30,276 nt of DNA. Origin: Lachnospiraceae bacterium (GTDB lineage Bacteria; Bacillota; Clostridia; Lachnospirales; Lachnospiraceae). Under the pieces are notes generated by a model that was given only the letters and a program-made list of their open reading frames with translations, did no database searches and was not told the origin of the DNA. Of the stretch, positions 16,565-25,422 are shown piece by piece (within the stretch, counting starts at the first letter, position 1; every line of letters begins with the position of its first letter). The stretch is taken from assembly GCA_004557975.1 (NCBI GenBank), contig SFEV01000031.1:1-30276 (forward strand). The letters run 5' to 3'. The translations under genes and the position numbers were made by a program.

Positions 16565-17854
16565 TTATTCAAAACGAACCTTTATGGAATTGGCGTGTGC
16601 CGTCAGACGCTCCGCCTCGGCAAACGCAATGATATCCCGGTGAATCGGCTCAAGAGCCTCCCGTGAATAGTACACAATGCTGGATTTCTTGATGAAGTCA
16701 TCGACGGAAAGTGCGGAATAGAATTTCGCCGTTCCGTTGGTCGGCAACACATGGTTCGGACCCGCAAAGTAATCGCCGAGAGGTTCACTGCTGTGGGGGC
16801 CGATAAAGATCGCACCCGCATTGCGGATTTTCATCATTACTTCAAACGCATTGTCTGCAATAATTTCCAGATGCTCCGATGCGATCTCATTTGCCGCATC
16901 GATGGCCTCCTCCATGGAAGCAGCCAGCAGGATAAATCCGTACTGATCCAGGGATTTCCGGATAATCTCCGCCCGCGACAGTGTTTTCAGAAACTCTTCA
17001 ATCTCCTCCGTCACTGCTTTCGCAAGGGCTTCGCTGGTCGTCACCAGAATCGCAGAAGCCATCTCATCATGCTCCGCCTGGGACAACAGGTCTGCAGCCA
17101 CATACCGGGGATTTGCCGTCTCATCCGCAAGGACAAGGATCTCGCTGGGTCCTGCCACAGAGTCGATGCTCACACGCCCGCAGACTGCTTTTTTTGCAAG
17201 CGCCACATATATATTGCCGGGACCTGTTATTTTGTCTGCTTTCGGGATGCTCTCTGTACCGAATGCCAGCGCCGCGATGGCCTGAGCTCCTCCTACCTTG
17301 TAAATCTCATCCACACCGGCCTCATGGGCTGCCACAAGAGTGGACGGCGGTATTTTTCCGTCACGTCCCGGAGGCGTTGTCATGACAATACGCCCCACAC
17401 CTGCCACTTTGGCAGGGACAACATTCATCAGAACAGAGGAGGGATACACTGCCTTCCCGCCCGGCACGTACACTCCCGCCACAGCGAGGGGCGTGATTTT
17501 CTGTCCCAGCATCGTTCCGTTCTCCGTGCTGTCAAACCAGCTGTAGCGGCGCTGCTTTTCATGGTAGCTGCGTATGTTGACCAGCGACTTGCGGATGACG
17601 TCCAGCAGGCTCTGGTCCACTTTTTCATACGCTTCTTCAATCTCCTCCGCTGTGACACGCACATTCTGTGCGTTGATTTCTGCGCCGTCAAACTGTTTTG
17701 TATAACTGAAAATGGCCTCGTCGCCGTCCTTTTTTACACGGTCGATAATTGCCTGAACACGCGCTTCAAATTCCGGATAGCTGTCCGGACTTCTCTTCAG
17801 AAGCCGGTCCAGAATATTTTTCTTTGTATCCTTCGTCAATGTTACGATCTGCAT
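16565..17854 (-). CDS. hisD: Histidinol dehydrogenase
   Basis: 429 residues, full length. It oxidises L-histidinol to histidine with two NAD+ (last two steps). The Zn and catalytic residues are visible in SQAEHDEMASA, IASEHLEI (Glu-His pair) and FAGPNHVLPTNGTA. GPGNIYVALAKK and VAGPSEILVLAD are also typical. AGGAGG lies nine bases before ATG, overlapping the end of hisG; the gap to hisG is only 3 bases, which points to translational coupling. Confidence 0.97.
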   Translation of the reverse strand: MQIVTLTKDTKKNILDRLLKRSPDSYPEFEARVQAIIDRVKKDGDEAIFSYTKQFDGAEINAQNVRVTAEEIEEAYEKVDQSLLDVIRKSLVNIRSYHEKQRRYSWFDSTENGTMLGQKITPLAVAGVYVPGGKAVYPSSVLMNVVPAKVAGVGRIVMTTPPGRDGKIPPSTLVAAHEAGVDEIYKVGGAQAIAALAFGTESIPKADKITGPGNIYVALAKKAVCGRVSIDSVAGPSEILVLADETANPRYVAADLLSQAEHDEMASAILVTTSEALAKAVTEEIEEFLKTLSRAEIIRKSLDQYGFILLAASMEEAIDAANEIASEHLEIIADNAFEVMMKIRNAGAIFIGPHSSEPLGDYFAGPNHVLPTNGTAKFYSALSVDDFIKKSSIVYYSREALEPIHRDIIAFAEAERLTAHANSIKVRFE

Positions 17855-17857
17855 CGC

Positions 17858-18514
17858 TCATTCCTCCTGCATGCATATATTCAGCTTCGTAAGAAGCTGG
17901 GTAATCCGCTCGTTTTCCATCCGCATACTCACCGGATTCACCACGACACGGGCAGACAGAGGACATACCTCTTCAAGAACCACAAGCCCGTTTTCCCTGA
18001 GTGTGGAGCCCGTCTCCACGATGTCGACAATCACCTCAGAGAGTCCCACAATGGGAGCAAGCTCAATGGATCCGTTCAGCTTGATAATCTCCACCGTCTG
18101 GTTTTTCTGATTGTAAAAGTAATCCTTCGCGATATGCGGATATTTGGTCGCAACGCGGATGCGCTCCTGACTCTTTAACAGTCCCCGGGCGGATTCCGGA
18201 CCGCAGACACACATCCTGCATCTGCCAAAGCCGAGATCCAGCACCTCATAAAGCTTACGTCCCTCTTCCATAATCGTATCACGTCCGACTACCCCGATAT
18301 CTGCCGCCCCATATTCTACGTAAGTCGGCACATCAGGACCTTTTGCGAGGAAAAACTTCAGCTTCAGCTCCTCGTTGACAAAGATCAGCTTCCTGGAACC
18401 CGTGTCCTTCATCTCCTCGCAAGTGATACCGACCTTTTCAAAAAGCTCCAGCGTCTGCTTTGCGAGACGCCCTTTTGTGAGCGCAAATGTCAGATATCTT
18501 GTCTCTGCCTCCAT
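17858..18514 (-). CDS. hisG: ATP phosphoribosyltransferase, short-form catalytic subunit
   Basis: 218 residues from the ATG at 18514 (AGGAG seven bases upstream). It condenses ATP and PRPP in the first, committed step. The N-terminal FALTKGRLAKQTLELF and the PRPP loop DIVETGSTLRENGLVVLEEV are typical. It lacks the C-terminal regulatory ACT-like domain of long HisG, so it must work with HisZ, encoded 19 bases upstream. Histidine feedback is expected through the HisG-HisZ complex. Confidence 0.96.
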   Translation of the reverse strand: MEAETRYLTFALTKGRLAKQTLELFEKVGITCEEMKDTGSRKLIFVNEELKLKFFLAKGPDVPTYVEYGAADIGVVGRDTIMEEGRKLYEVLDLGFGRCRMCVCGPESARGLLKSQERIRVATKYPHIAKDYFYNQKNQTVEIIKLNGSIELAPIVGLSEVIVDIVETGSTLRENGLVVLEEVCPLSARVVVNPVSMRMENERITQLLTKLNICMQEE

Positions 18515-18533
18515 ATTGACTCCTTTCCGTCTG

Positions 18534-19712
18534 CTACAGCTCCACCACCAGCACACAGTCTGCCGCCTTTGCATAATTTCTGCAGTCCTCCCTGGTGCGG
18601 TTCTTCGTAATACGCACCAGCTCCACATCAATTCCCTTGGCGCGGAGCTCTGATGCCTTCCGGATCGCCTCCTCCTGCTTCTCACTCTCATAAATGATCA
18701 TGCAGTGGCTTCCCGGGATATCCTGTTTGATTCCCTGGCGGGAAAGAGCGCTCTGAAGCTGGTCAATCACAGCCACAAAACCCACAGCCGGAGCATCCTT
18801 TCCAAAATGTCCGAGGAGATCGTCGTACCGTCCACCCTTTACGATGGCATCTCCCGTCCCGAACGTATAACCGCGGAAGATAATCCCTGTATAATACATA
18901 TATCTGCTGAGCATTCCGAAATCAAAGGAGACGTACTTCTCCACTCCGTAAAGCTCAAGTGTCCTCCAGATTGCACGCAGCCTTTCCAGCACCTCCAGTG
19001 CCTTCGGATTGTCCGTAAGCGCTTCCGCCCGGTCAATCACCTCCGCCGTGCCGAACAGTCCCGTCAGCGCCTGAAGCGGCTTTTTCACAGAATCACTGAG
19101 CTCCAGGCCGGCCAGCAGCTTTTCCACGCCAAAAGTGTTCCTGTTTTTGATCAGCTCCTTAAGCTCCATAACAGTCTGTTCATCGAAGCCTGCCTCATCA
19201 GCCAGCGCCTGGAAAAATCCGACGTGTCCCACACTGATCTGAAATTCCCGAAGCCCGGAAGCCAGAAGCATCTGAATCACAAGGGCAATGATCTCCGCAT
19301 CGGCATCTGCGCTGTCATCTCCGATCAGTTCACCGCCGATCTGTGTCGTTTCCTTTGGTCTGCCCTGATAGCTGGAGCTGTTGATAAACGTATTGCCAAG
19401 GTACGTCAGACGGATCGCCATATTTTCGTTCAGAAAATATTTGGAAGCAGCGCGCGCGATGGAGGGCGTAAAGTCCGGTCGGAGAACGAGCGTATTGCCC
19501 TCCCGGTCAAAAAACTTGTACAGCTCCCGAGAGGGTATCGTTCCGATCTCTTTGCTGAACACATCGAAAAATTCAAAGGTGGGCGTCTCGATATCGCGGT
19601 AACCGTATGATTTCATCACACGATGCAGCTGTCCCTGCAATGCAAGCTTCTGTTCGCATTCTCCGCTGTAAATATCACGCACTCCCTCCGGTGTATGTAA
19701 TATTTTCTGCAT
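18534..19712 (-). CDS. hisZ: ATP phosphoribosyltransferase regulatory subunit
   Basis: 392 residues from the ATG at 19712 (AGGAGA seven bases upstream). It is a paralog of histidyl-tRNA synthetase without aminoacylation activity that activates and gives histidine sensitivity to short HisG. Seen: LHTPEGVRDIYSGE, a class II core with FDREGNTLVLRPDFTPSIAR (motif 2 region) and GGRYDDLLGHFG. The C-terminal part (about 305-392) is short and weakly resembles the anticodon-binding domain. First gene of the operon and adjacent to short hisG, which separates it from true hisS. Confidence 0.94.
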   Translation of the reverse strand: MQKILHTPEGVRDIYSGECEQKLALQGQLHRVMKSYGYRDIETPTFEFFDVFSKEIGTIPSRELYKFFDREGNTLVLRPDFTPSIARAASKYFLNENMAIRLTYLGNTFINSSSYQGRPKETTQIGGELIGDDSADADAEIIALVIQMLLASGLREFQISVGHVGFFQALADEAGFDEQTVMELKELIKNRNTFGVEKLLAGLELSDSVKKPLQALTGLFGTAEVIDRAEALTDNPKALEVLERLRAIWRTLELYGVEKYVSFDFGMLSRYMYYTGIIFRGYTFGTGDAIVKGGRYDDLLGHFGKDAPAVGFVAVIDQLQSALSRQGIKQDIPGSHCMIIYESEKQEEAIRKASELRAKGIDVELVRITKNRTREDCRNYAKAADCVLVVEL

Positions 19713-19769
19713 ATTGTCTCTCCTTTTTTGCCGCACGATAAAAAACGGCAAACGCTTTTACGAATTAAC

Positions 19770-19787
19770 GTGCTAATTCATTAGCAC
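19770..19787. promoter_or_regulatory. 18-bp palindrome, candidate TrpR-family operator of the his operon
   Basis: GTGCTAATTCATTAGCAC is a perfect inverted repeat (8-2-8). Its outer half-sites, GTnCTA and TAGnAC, and the 18-bp length match the layout of the E. coli Trp repressor site (GTACTAGTTAACTAGTAC). It starts 18 bases after the -10 box, inside the early transcribed region, so a bound protein would block elongation or clearance. A TrpR-family regulator (YerC/HisR type) is the natural candidate; none is in the window. As RNA it could also form a hairpin. Confidence 0.55.
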
Positions 19788-19805
19788 AGAAAATCAGATT
19801 ATCAA

Positions 19806-19834
19806 ATTATACGCAATTCTTCCTGTCTTGTCAA
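19806..19834 (-). promoter_or_regulatory. Consensus promoter of the histidine operon
   Basis: Perfect TTGACA (19834-19829) and TATAAT (19811-19806) with a 17-bp spacer on the minus strand. The -35 box overlaps the stop codon of recU. The leader to hisZ is about 90 nt and too short for a T-box. Confidence 0.88.
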
Positions 19835-20364
19835 TCCCTGGAATCCAAATCCCTCTGAAGCGCTTCGAGATACGGCACCAGAAGTCCGTTTTTCGGCTGA
19901 ATATAGTAGTTCTGATCCAGCTCCATATACCGGAAGCTTTTCCTTCCGCCTTCCTTCGCTCTGTTCCAGAATTTCATCATATCCCCAAACGGCAGGTAGA
20001 AGAGCTCATTTCTCGCACTGAAAAACAGAACGAGAAAGGAAATCCCGCCCTGCCTTTCAAACTGCTCCATAAATGCAACCTGGTGAGGGTGAATGTTCTG
20101 AAGAGCAAACGTATCACTTGTGCATTCCTTTGCATCAAAACAGACCGGAATCCCCTGCACGACCCCGATATAGTCCACCGTACTTTTCTGCTCAAAGTAC
20201 GCCAGCGTAATATGGCGCTGCTCCTTGTCTATCTTGATCGGCGTAATCGGAGTCGGTATTTTCTGGATCAGGGCAAGTCCCTTTTCCAGATACATCTCAT
20301 TGGTTCGGTTGATCAGCTCTTCCAGTGTGGAGCCTCTCAGCCCTCTTGTATTCCACGTTGCCAT
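19831..20364 (-). CDS. recU: RecU-type Holliday junction resolvase
   Basis: 177 residues. It cuts Holliday junctions in recombinational repair and chromosome segregation in Firmicutes. Family marks: N-terminal RGLRGSTLEELINRTNEMYLEKG, KIPTPITPIKI, and the nuclease core STVDYIGV then FDAKECTSDTFAL, where the Asp and the D-x-K form the active site (B. subtilis RecU has Glu where this has Asp in DAK). HPHQVAFMEQF follows. A GGGAGAGG site precedes ATG. Unlike B. subtilis, it is not beside a ponA-type gene; the next upstream gene is a pseudouridine synthase. Confidence 0.93.
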   Translation of the reverse strand: MATWNTRGLRGSTLEELINRTNEMYLEKGLALIQKIPTPITPIKIDKEQRHITLAYFEQKSTVDYIGVVQGIPVCFDAKECTSDTFALQNIHPHQVAFMEQFERQGGISFLVLFFSARNELFYLPFGDMMKFWNRAKEGGRKSFRYMELDQNYYIQPKNGLLVPYLEALQRDLDSRD

Positions 20365-20465
20365 GATCTATCCCTCTCCCGTTTTTACTTCATATCCAAA
20401 CAGTCCGCTCCTCTGTCTCCTGATTCCGGTGCACAAACGAAACATCCGGTATACAGCGCTCTTTT

Positions 20466-21434
20466 CTACTCATCAAAGGGCACAAGCTCTCTGTACAGCC
20501 CCGGCATCGGAGCACAGAACACTTTTTCCGAAAGCCCGTCAAGCTTTCCATCTATCACGGGCAGCTCCAGCCTGTACGCATGAAGCAGCTGACACGTAAT
20601 CTGATGGGAGCGCCTGTATCGCTCATTAAGCCGCTGATCTCCGTACTTCACATCACCGAGCACCGGATGTCCGATGGATGCCAGATGTGCGCGGATCTGA
20701 TGGCTGCGTCCCGTAATCAGATGCACTTCCAGAAGCGAAAGCCCGTCCTTCCCTGCCAGTACCCGGTATTCTGTCTCAATCATTTTTGCATCACCATGGG
20801 GCGTTTGCTGAATCTGTACCGTGTTGGTCTTCTCATCCTTCACAAGATACCCCTTCAGATGGCGGCTGCCCTGCATGGTACCTTTCACAATGCAGCGATA
20901 ATACTTTTTCATGGAACGATCCTTCAGCAGACTGCTCATGGTCTGCAGTCCCGCAAGACTCTTTCCGGCAATCACCAGCCCGCTGGTGTTCCGGTCAAGG
21001 CGGTTGCAGACGGCGGGGCGGAAACTCTTCAGCGTCTCCTCCGTAATGCTTCCATTTTCCAGAAGATACGAAATGACATACTCCACCAGAGAGACATCCC
21101 GGGGCTGCGACTTCTGCGAGAGCATGCCTGCAGGCTTATTGATCAGAAGAATATGCTCATCCTCATAAATCACAGACAGCCGGACCTTCGGAATCATCTG
21201 TACCTGAACAGCTTTTCCCTCGAATTTCTGCAGCGTATCCTCCGAGAAAAACAGCCGGATCGCATCACCCTCCTGAAGAATCTCACTTCCCTGCACCTTT
21301 TTCCCGTTCAGTGTAATGTTCTTTTTTCGCATCATTTTATACAGGAAGCTTCTGGGAGCCTCCCGCAAATATTTTGCCAGTAATTTATCAATTCTCTGTC
21401 CCGCTTCATTTGCGGACACGGTTATCATTTTCAT
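20466..21434 (-). CDS. RluC/RluD-type 23S rRNA pseudouridine synthase
   Basis: 322 residues. An S4 RNA-binding domain (about 12-70) is followed by the RluA-family catalytic domain. The catalytic aspartate is in NRLDRNTSGLVIAGKS (HRLD in most members, Asn for His here). HLITGRSHQIRAHLASIGHP and VLGDVKYGD are the C-terminal family motifs. It isomerises specific uridines in large-subunit rRNA; which positions cannot be told. Alternative ATG six bases downstream. It follows the small membrane protein gene by 42 bases. Confidence 0.9.
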   Translation of the reverse strand: MKMITVSANEAGQRIDKLLAKYLREAPRSFLYKMMRKKNITLNGKKVQGSEILQEGDAIRLFFSEDTLQKFEGKAVQVQMIPKVRLSVIYEDEHILLINKPAGMLSQKSQPRDVSLVEYVISYLLENGSITEETLKSFRPAVCNRLDRNTSGLVIAGKSLAGLQTMSSLLKDRSMKKYYRCIVKGTMQGSRHLKGYLVKDEKTNTVQIQQTPHGDAKMIETEYRVLAGKDGLSLLEVHLITGRSHQIRAHLASIGHPVLGDVKYGDQRLNERYRRSHQITCQLLHAYRLELPVIDGKLDGLSEKVFCAPMPGLYRELVPFDE

Positions 21435-21476
21435 AGCGTTATCCCGTCTTTTTCCTGTGGTATCTGTTCAGTACCG

Positions 21477-22085
21477 TCACAGAGAGATTGCAAGCAGTGT
21501 ATGATAGATCAGCTCATCTCTGGAAAGCTCCGGATATCTCTCGTCCGGCGTAAACACAATTCCTTCCCGGTAATGATCCTGGCGCTCACAGATCGCAGAA
21601 ACTCTCTGCAGATACTGTCTGAACTCTTTCATAATCTTTACATGAACCGACGTATAACCATTCGCCGCCATAATCCTGCTGATATGCTTTTCCAGATATG
21701 CCGGATCTGCCTTTCCGTCCGGTGTATATCCGACGATCTGATCGCCGCAGACAATAATCGCATTGACCGGCGTTGTATGCTCATACGCTGTCATGACAAG
21801 CTCATAGCCGCCCGTCAGATTTCCATGAGCTTTTTTTGCCTGCTCATAGAGCTCCTTTTTCATCGGCTTCTGCATCATCATCATGATCACACCCACCGTA
21901 GACTTGCAAGCAGGAAGACAGCCGACAATCGCAACAACTGTCAGCAGATTTTTTGTTGTCCCATGATACAGATAACCGGACACATAAATGGCCAGAGGAA
22001 TCAGAAACAGGCCGACTGTCACAAGCAGCCGCTTCTTCTTCTCGTAGCTGATATAACCGAAATTTCCTTTTCTGACTTTCTTCAC
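21477..22085 (-). CDS. Small membrane protein of unknown function
   Basis: 202 residues if started at the GTG at 22085, which has GGAGG nine bases upstream; the GTG at 22094 directly abuts that site and is unlikely. The N-terminus is basic (KKVRKGNFGYISYEKKKR), then two hydrophobic segments at about 20-37 and 44-67, the second ending in a methionine run, and a soluble C-terminal domain of about 130 residues. No catalytic motif is recognised. It lies 21 bases after ygiQ in the same orientation. No function proposed. Confidence 0.75.
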   Translation of the reverse strand: MKKVRKGNFGYISYEKKKRLLVTVGLFLIPLAIYVSGYLYHGTTKNLLTVVAIVGCLPACKSTVGVIMMMMQKPMKKELYEQAKKAHGNLTGGYELVMTAYEHTTPVNAIIVCGDQIVGYTPDGKADPAYLEKHISRIMAANGYTSVHVKIMKEFRQYLQRVSAICERQDHYREGIVFTPDERYPELSRDELIYHTLLAISL

Positions 22086-22106
22086 AAGCGTCACCCTCCG
22101 TCCATT

Positions 22107-24044
22107 TCACTGTTTCTTTTTATGAATATTGCGAATCGTCTTTTTCTTTCTGGCAGTATTTTTTCCTGTATTGCCTCTGCCTGCACTGTATCCGCCAGCC
22201 TTGCTTCTGTCAGCATTTCCTTTTCCCGGGCTGTATCTTCCGGATTCATTCTGCCTCGGACGTATCAGGCACTGAGGCCCGTAGCCGATCAGATCCTGAC
22301 GCCCGGCCACACGGAGGGCCTCCTCCACCAGCGCATAGTTGTTCGGTTTCCGGTACTGAATCAGCGCCCTCTGCATCGCCTTATAATGCGGATTCTTCTC
22401 CACATACACCGGCTGCATGGTGCGCGGATCAAGTCCTGTATAGTACATGCAGGTGGAGATCGTCGACGGAGTCGGGTAAAAATCCTGTACCTGCTCAGGC
22501 ATATAGTGAAGGTCGCGAAGATAGCAGGCCAGCTCCACTGCCTCTTTCATGGAGCAGCCCGGATGGGAGGACATCAGATACGGTACCAGGAACTGATTCA
22601 TATGGCAGGAATCGTTCATGCGCCTGTACGCCTCCGTAAAACTGCGGTATACCTCATGGCGCGGCTTGCCCATCATGTCCAGAACACGGTCAGAAACGTG
22701 TTCCGGCGCAACTTTAAGCTGCCCGCTGATATGATATCTGACCAGTTCACGGAAAAACAGATCCGACCTGTCGGCCATCAGATAATCAAAACGGATGCCC
22801 GAACGGATAAATACTTTTTTAACCCGTGGCAGACTGCGCAGCTTACGGAGAAGCTCCACGTAATCCGAATGATCCACTCTGAGATTCCTGCAGGGCTTCG
22901 GGAACAGACACTGCCGGTCTTTGCAAACGCCGCGTGTCAGCTGCTTCTTGCAGGATGGATGCCGGAAATTTGCAGTCGGTCCCCCGACATCATGAATATA
23001 TCCTTTGAAATCCTTGTCCTGTGTCATTTCTTCAGCCTCAGCAAGAATGGATTCATGGCTGCGTGTCTGTATAATCCGTCCTTGATGAAACGTCAGGGCA
23101 CAGAAATTGCAGCCTCCAAAACAGCCTCTGTTGCTGACAAGGCTGAATTTCACTTCTTCAATCGCCGGAATTCCGCCTGCTGCCTCATAGGACGGATGAT
23201 ACGTCCTGCAGAAGGGAAGGCCGTAAATGTCATCCATCTCCTGTGTGGAAAGCGGCTTTGCAGCGGGATTCTGTACCACATAGACGTTTCCGTAAGGCTC
23301 CACCAGACGGTGGCCCGCAAAGGGATCCGTATTGCAGTACTGAATATAAAAGCTCTTCGCATAGTTTGTCTTATCCCTGCAAAGCTCCTCGTACGAAGGA
23401 AGCAGCTCGAAATCATATACATTCTCAAGCTGTTTCGTCCTGTAACAGGTGCCCTCCACAAATGTAATGTCTTTTACAGACATACCGGCATTCAAAGCAT
23501 CAGCAATTTCTACGATGGACCTCTCCCCCATTCCATAGGAGATCAGGTCAGCACCGCAATCCATCAGCACGGAACGTTTCAGCGAGTCTGACCAGTAATC
23601 GTAATGTGCCAGTCTTCGCAGGCTGGCTTCAATTCCGCCGACAATGATCGGCACATCCCGGTATGCCTGGCGGATCAGGTTGCAGTAGACAACCGCAGCG
23701 TAGTCAGGGCGCTTTCCCATCTCACCGCCCGGTGTATATGCGTCCTTCTGCCTGCGCTTTTTTGAGACAGAATAATGATTCACCATAGAATCCATATTTC
23801 CTGATGTCACCAGGAAGCCGAGCCTTGGCCTGCCAAGAGCCATGACACTCTCTGTCACCCTCCAGTCCGGCTGAGCAAGAATACCTACCGTGTAGCCGTG
23901 TGCTTCCAGCACTCTGCTGATGACCGCATGCCCGAAAGAAGGATGATCCACATACGCATCTCCCGTCACATAGACAAAATCCGGCTGCTCAATCCCCCGC
24001 GACTGCAGTTCCTGCTTTGTCATCGATAAAAATTCTCTGTTCAT
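22107..24044 (-). CDS. YgiQ family radical SAM protein
   Basis: 645 residues. The family has an N-terminal cobalamin-binding-like region, then a radical SAM core with the cluster motif in NRGCFGGCNFCALTFHQGR (C-x3-C-x2-C). DVGGPTANFRHPSCKKQ, the Cys-rich RGVCKDRQCLFPKPC and the APEHVSDRVLDMMGKP segment are characteristic of YgiQ. Its biological reaction is not established. The C-terminus (last 40 residues) is a basic, Gly/Arg/Lys-rich tail with a repeated GYSAGRGN-like element. Start ATG overlaps the HAD gene stop by 4 bases (ATGA). Confidence 0.93.
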   Translation of the reverse strand: MNREFLSMTKQELQSRGIEQPDFVYVTGDAYVDHPSFGHAVISRVLEAHGYTVGILAQPDWRVTESVMALGRPRLGFLVTSGNMDSMVNHYSVSKKRRQKDAYTPGGEMGKRPDYAAVVYCNLIRQAYRDVPIIVGGIEASLRRLAHYDYWSDSLKRSVLMDCGADLISYGMGERSIVEIADALNAGMSVKDITFVEGTCYRTKQLENVYDFELLPSYEELCRDKTNYAKSFYIQYCNTDPFAGHRLVEPYGNVYVVQNPAAKPLSTQEMDDIYGLPFCRTYHPSYEAAGGIPAIEEVKFSLVSNRGCFGGCNFCALTFHQGRIIQTRSHESILAEAEEMTQDKDFKGYIHDVGGPTANFRHPSCKKQLTRGVCKDRQCLFPKPCRNLRVDHSDYVELLRKLRSLPRVKKVFIRSGIRFDYLMADRSDLFFRELVRYHISGQLKVAPEHVSDRVLDMMGKPRHEVYRSFTEAYRRMNDSCHMNQFLVPYLMSSHPGCSMKEAVELACYLRDLHYMPEQVQDFYPTPSTISTCMYYTGLDPRTMQPVYVEKNPHYKAMQRALIQYRKPNNYALVEEALRVAGRQDLIGYGPQCLIRPRQNESGRYSPGKGNADRSKAGGYSAGRGNTGKNTARKKKTIRNIHKKKQ

Positions 24045-24709
24045 ATAAGTACCTCATACGTCTCATTTAATATCTCATCATAGCTTCTGATATAGTACTG
24101 GGCTAGAGAACGAATCGTATCACGCTGACCGGATGCATGGGCATCTTCCACAGCGCACACCTCCATTCCGGCATTGCGGCCTGCAAGGATCCCCATGGGT
24201 ACATCCTCAAAAACAAGGCATTCCTGCGGCATAACACCGCACACCCGGGCAGTGCTCAGATAAATATCCGGTGACGGCTTTCCGTGTGCGACATCACAGG
24301 ATGTCATAATACAGTCAAAGCTGTCCGCAATACCATTTCCGTCAAGACATGCCATAATCAGCTCCCTGCTGTTGCTGCTGGCAATCGCCGTTTTCATTCC
24401 CCGGGAACGGATTTCACTCAGAAACCGGAACGCGCCCGGCTTCATGCGCACACGGTTGGCATACATGTCAAAAGCCATCTGATTCCAGTCTTCCTTGATC
24501 TTCTCCACCGGGTCGGGGATGGAAAAACGCTTCTTAAAATACTGTGCCGTCTCCGTAAATCCCATTCCCTCTATCGCCTTCTGAAGATCCTCCGGCAGCT
24601 CATAGCCGTATCTTCCAAGATATGCAATATCAATATCGGTCCACATCCACATGGAATCCATCAGCGTACCATCCAGATCAAAAATGACCGCTTTCTTCTT
24701 CTTCAGCAT
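24041..24709 (-). CDS. HAD-family phosphatase, beta-phosphoglucomutase-like
   Basis: 222 residues from the ATG at 24709, which overlaps the upstream gene by 7 bases. HAD motif I is VIFDLDGTLMDS (nucleophile Asp and acid-base Asp), motif II ASSNSRE, motif III GKPSPDIY and motif IV FEDVPMGI. The alpha-helical cap (about 20-85) is of the beta-PGM/YniC type. Likely a sugar-phosphate or small-molecule phosphatase; the substrate cannot be told. Confidence 0.88.
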   Translation of the reverse strand: MLKKKKAVIFDLDGTLMDSMWMWTDIDIAYLGRYGYELPEDLQKAIEGMGFTETAQYFKKRFSIPDPVEKIKEDWNQMAFDMYANRVRMKPGAFRFLSEIRSRGMKTAIASSNSRELIMACLDGNGIADSFDCIMTSCDVAHGKPSPDIYLSTARVCGVMPQECLVFEDVPMGILAGRNAGMEVCAVEDAHASGQRDTIRSLAQYYIRSYDEILNETYEVLI

Positions 24710-25422
24710 GATGACCACAGCCTCTCTTTTTCCTCTTCTGTCAGCTCTCTCCACTGTCCGGGAGAGAGTGATTCATCCAGGTCAATTCCCGCCATGGAAA
24801 TCCGTTTCAGATAGCTTACATGCTTTCCTCTCGCTGCAAACATGCGCTTCACCTGGTGAAATTTCCCTTCGCAGATCGTAAGCTCCACCTCTGAGAGATC
24901 ACCGCTGTTTAAAATGACTAGTTTTGCAGGAAGCGTCGGATTTTTCTCTCCGATGTCAACTCCCTGTGCAAATGCCTCCGCATCCTCCCGGGTCACACGT
25001 CCCTCCACGCGTACATAGTACGTCTTATCCACGTGGCGCTTCGGAGAAAGCATCCTGTGTGCCATATCCCCGTCATTGAGCATCAGCAGAAGGCCTTCCG
25101 TATCTGCATCCAGTCTCCCGACCGGAAACAGCTCACCCTTTCTCTCATGAGATATATAGTCCATAACTGTCCTCTGGCTGCGGTCACTGGTAGCCGTAAT
25201 ACACCCGGCCGGCTTATGAAACATCAGCGCAAGAAACGGCTGCCATTCCAGATTTTTTCCGCCAAGACAGACTCTGTTCTTTTCTGTATCTATTTTACAT
25301 TCCGGGCGCTTCTCCACTTTCCCGTCCACCGTCACCGCGCCGGTTCTCAGCATTTTCTTTGCTTCACTGCGCGTACAGCCGCCCGCCAGGGCAAGATATT
25401 TATCCAACCTCATCAAATCCAT
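24703..25422 (-). CDS. RsuA-family small-subunit rRNA pseudouridine synthase
   Basis: 239 residues. S4 domain at about 4-60 (MRLDKYLALAGGCTRSEAKKML), then the RsuA/RluB/RluE-type catalytic motif GRLDADTEGLLLMLNDGD. HKPAGCITATSD and GKFHQVKRMFAARGKHV are typical for the RsuA side of the family, which modifies 16S rRNA position 516 in E. coli. The start 25422 has GGAG ten bases upstream and abuts the previous stop. Co-transcribed with an rRNA methyltransferase gene, which fits an rRNA-maturation role. Confidence 0.9.
   Translation of the reverse strand: MDLMRLDKYLALAGGCTRSEAKKMLRTGAVTVDGKVEKRPECKIDTEKNRVCLGGKNLEWQPFLALMFHKPAGCITATSDRSQRTVMDYISHERKGELFPVGRLDADTEGLLLMLNDGDMAHRMLSPKRHVDKTYYVRVEGRVTREDAEAFAQGVDIGEKNPTLPAKLVILNSGDLSEVELTICEGKFHQVKRMFAARGKHVSYLKRISMAGIDLDESLSPGQWRELTEEEKERLWSSC

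Noticed and set aside
16751..18178. Long open frame on the plus strand across hisG and hisD
   Set aside because: It is antisense to well-conserved his genes, has no family motifs and is a by-product of their codon use.
21501..23591. Open frame of about 700 codons on the plus strand opposite ygiQ
   Set aside because: The minus strand has a clear YgiQ protein; the plus-strand product shows no recognisable motif and a composition typical of shadow frames.
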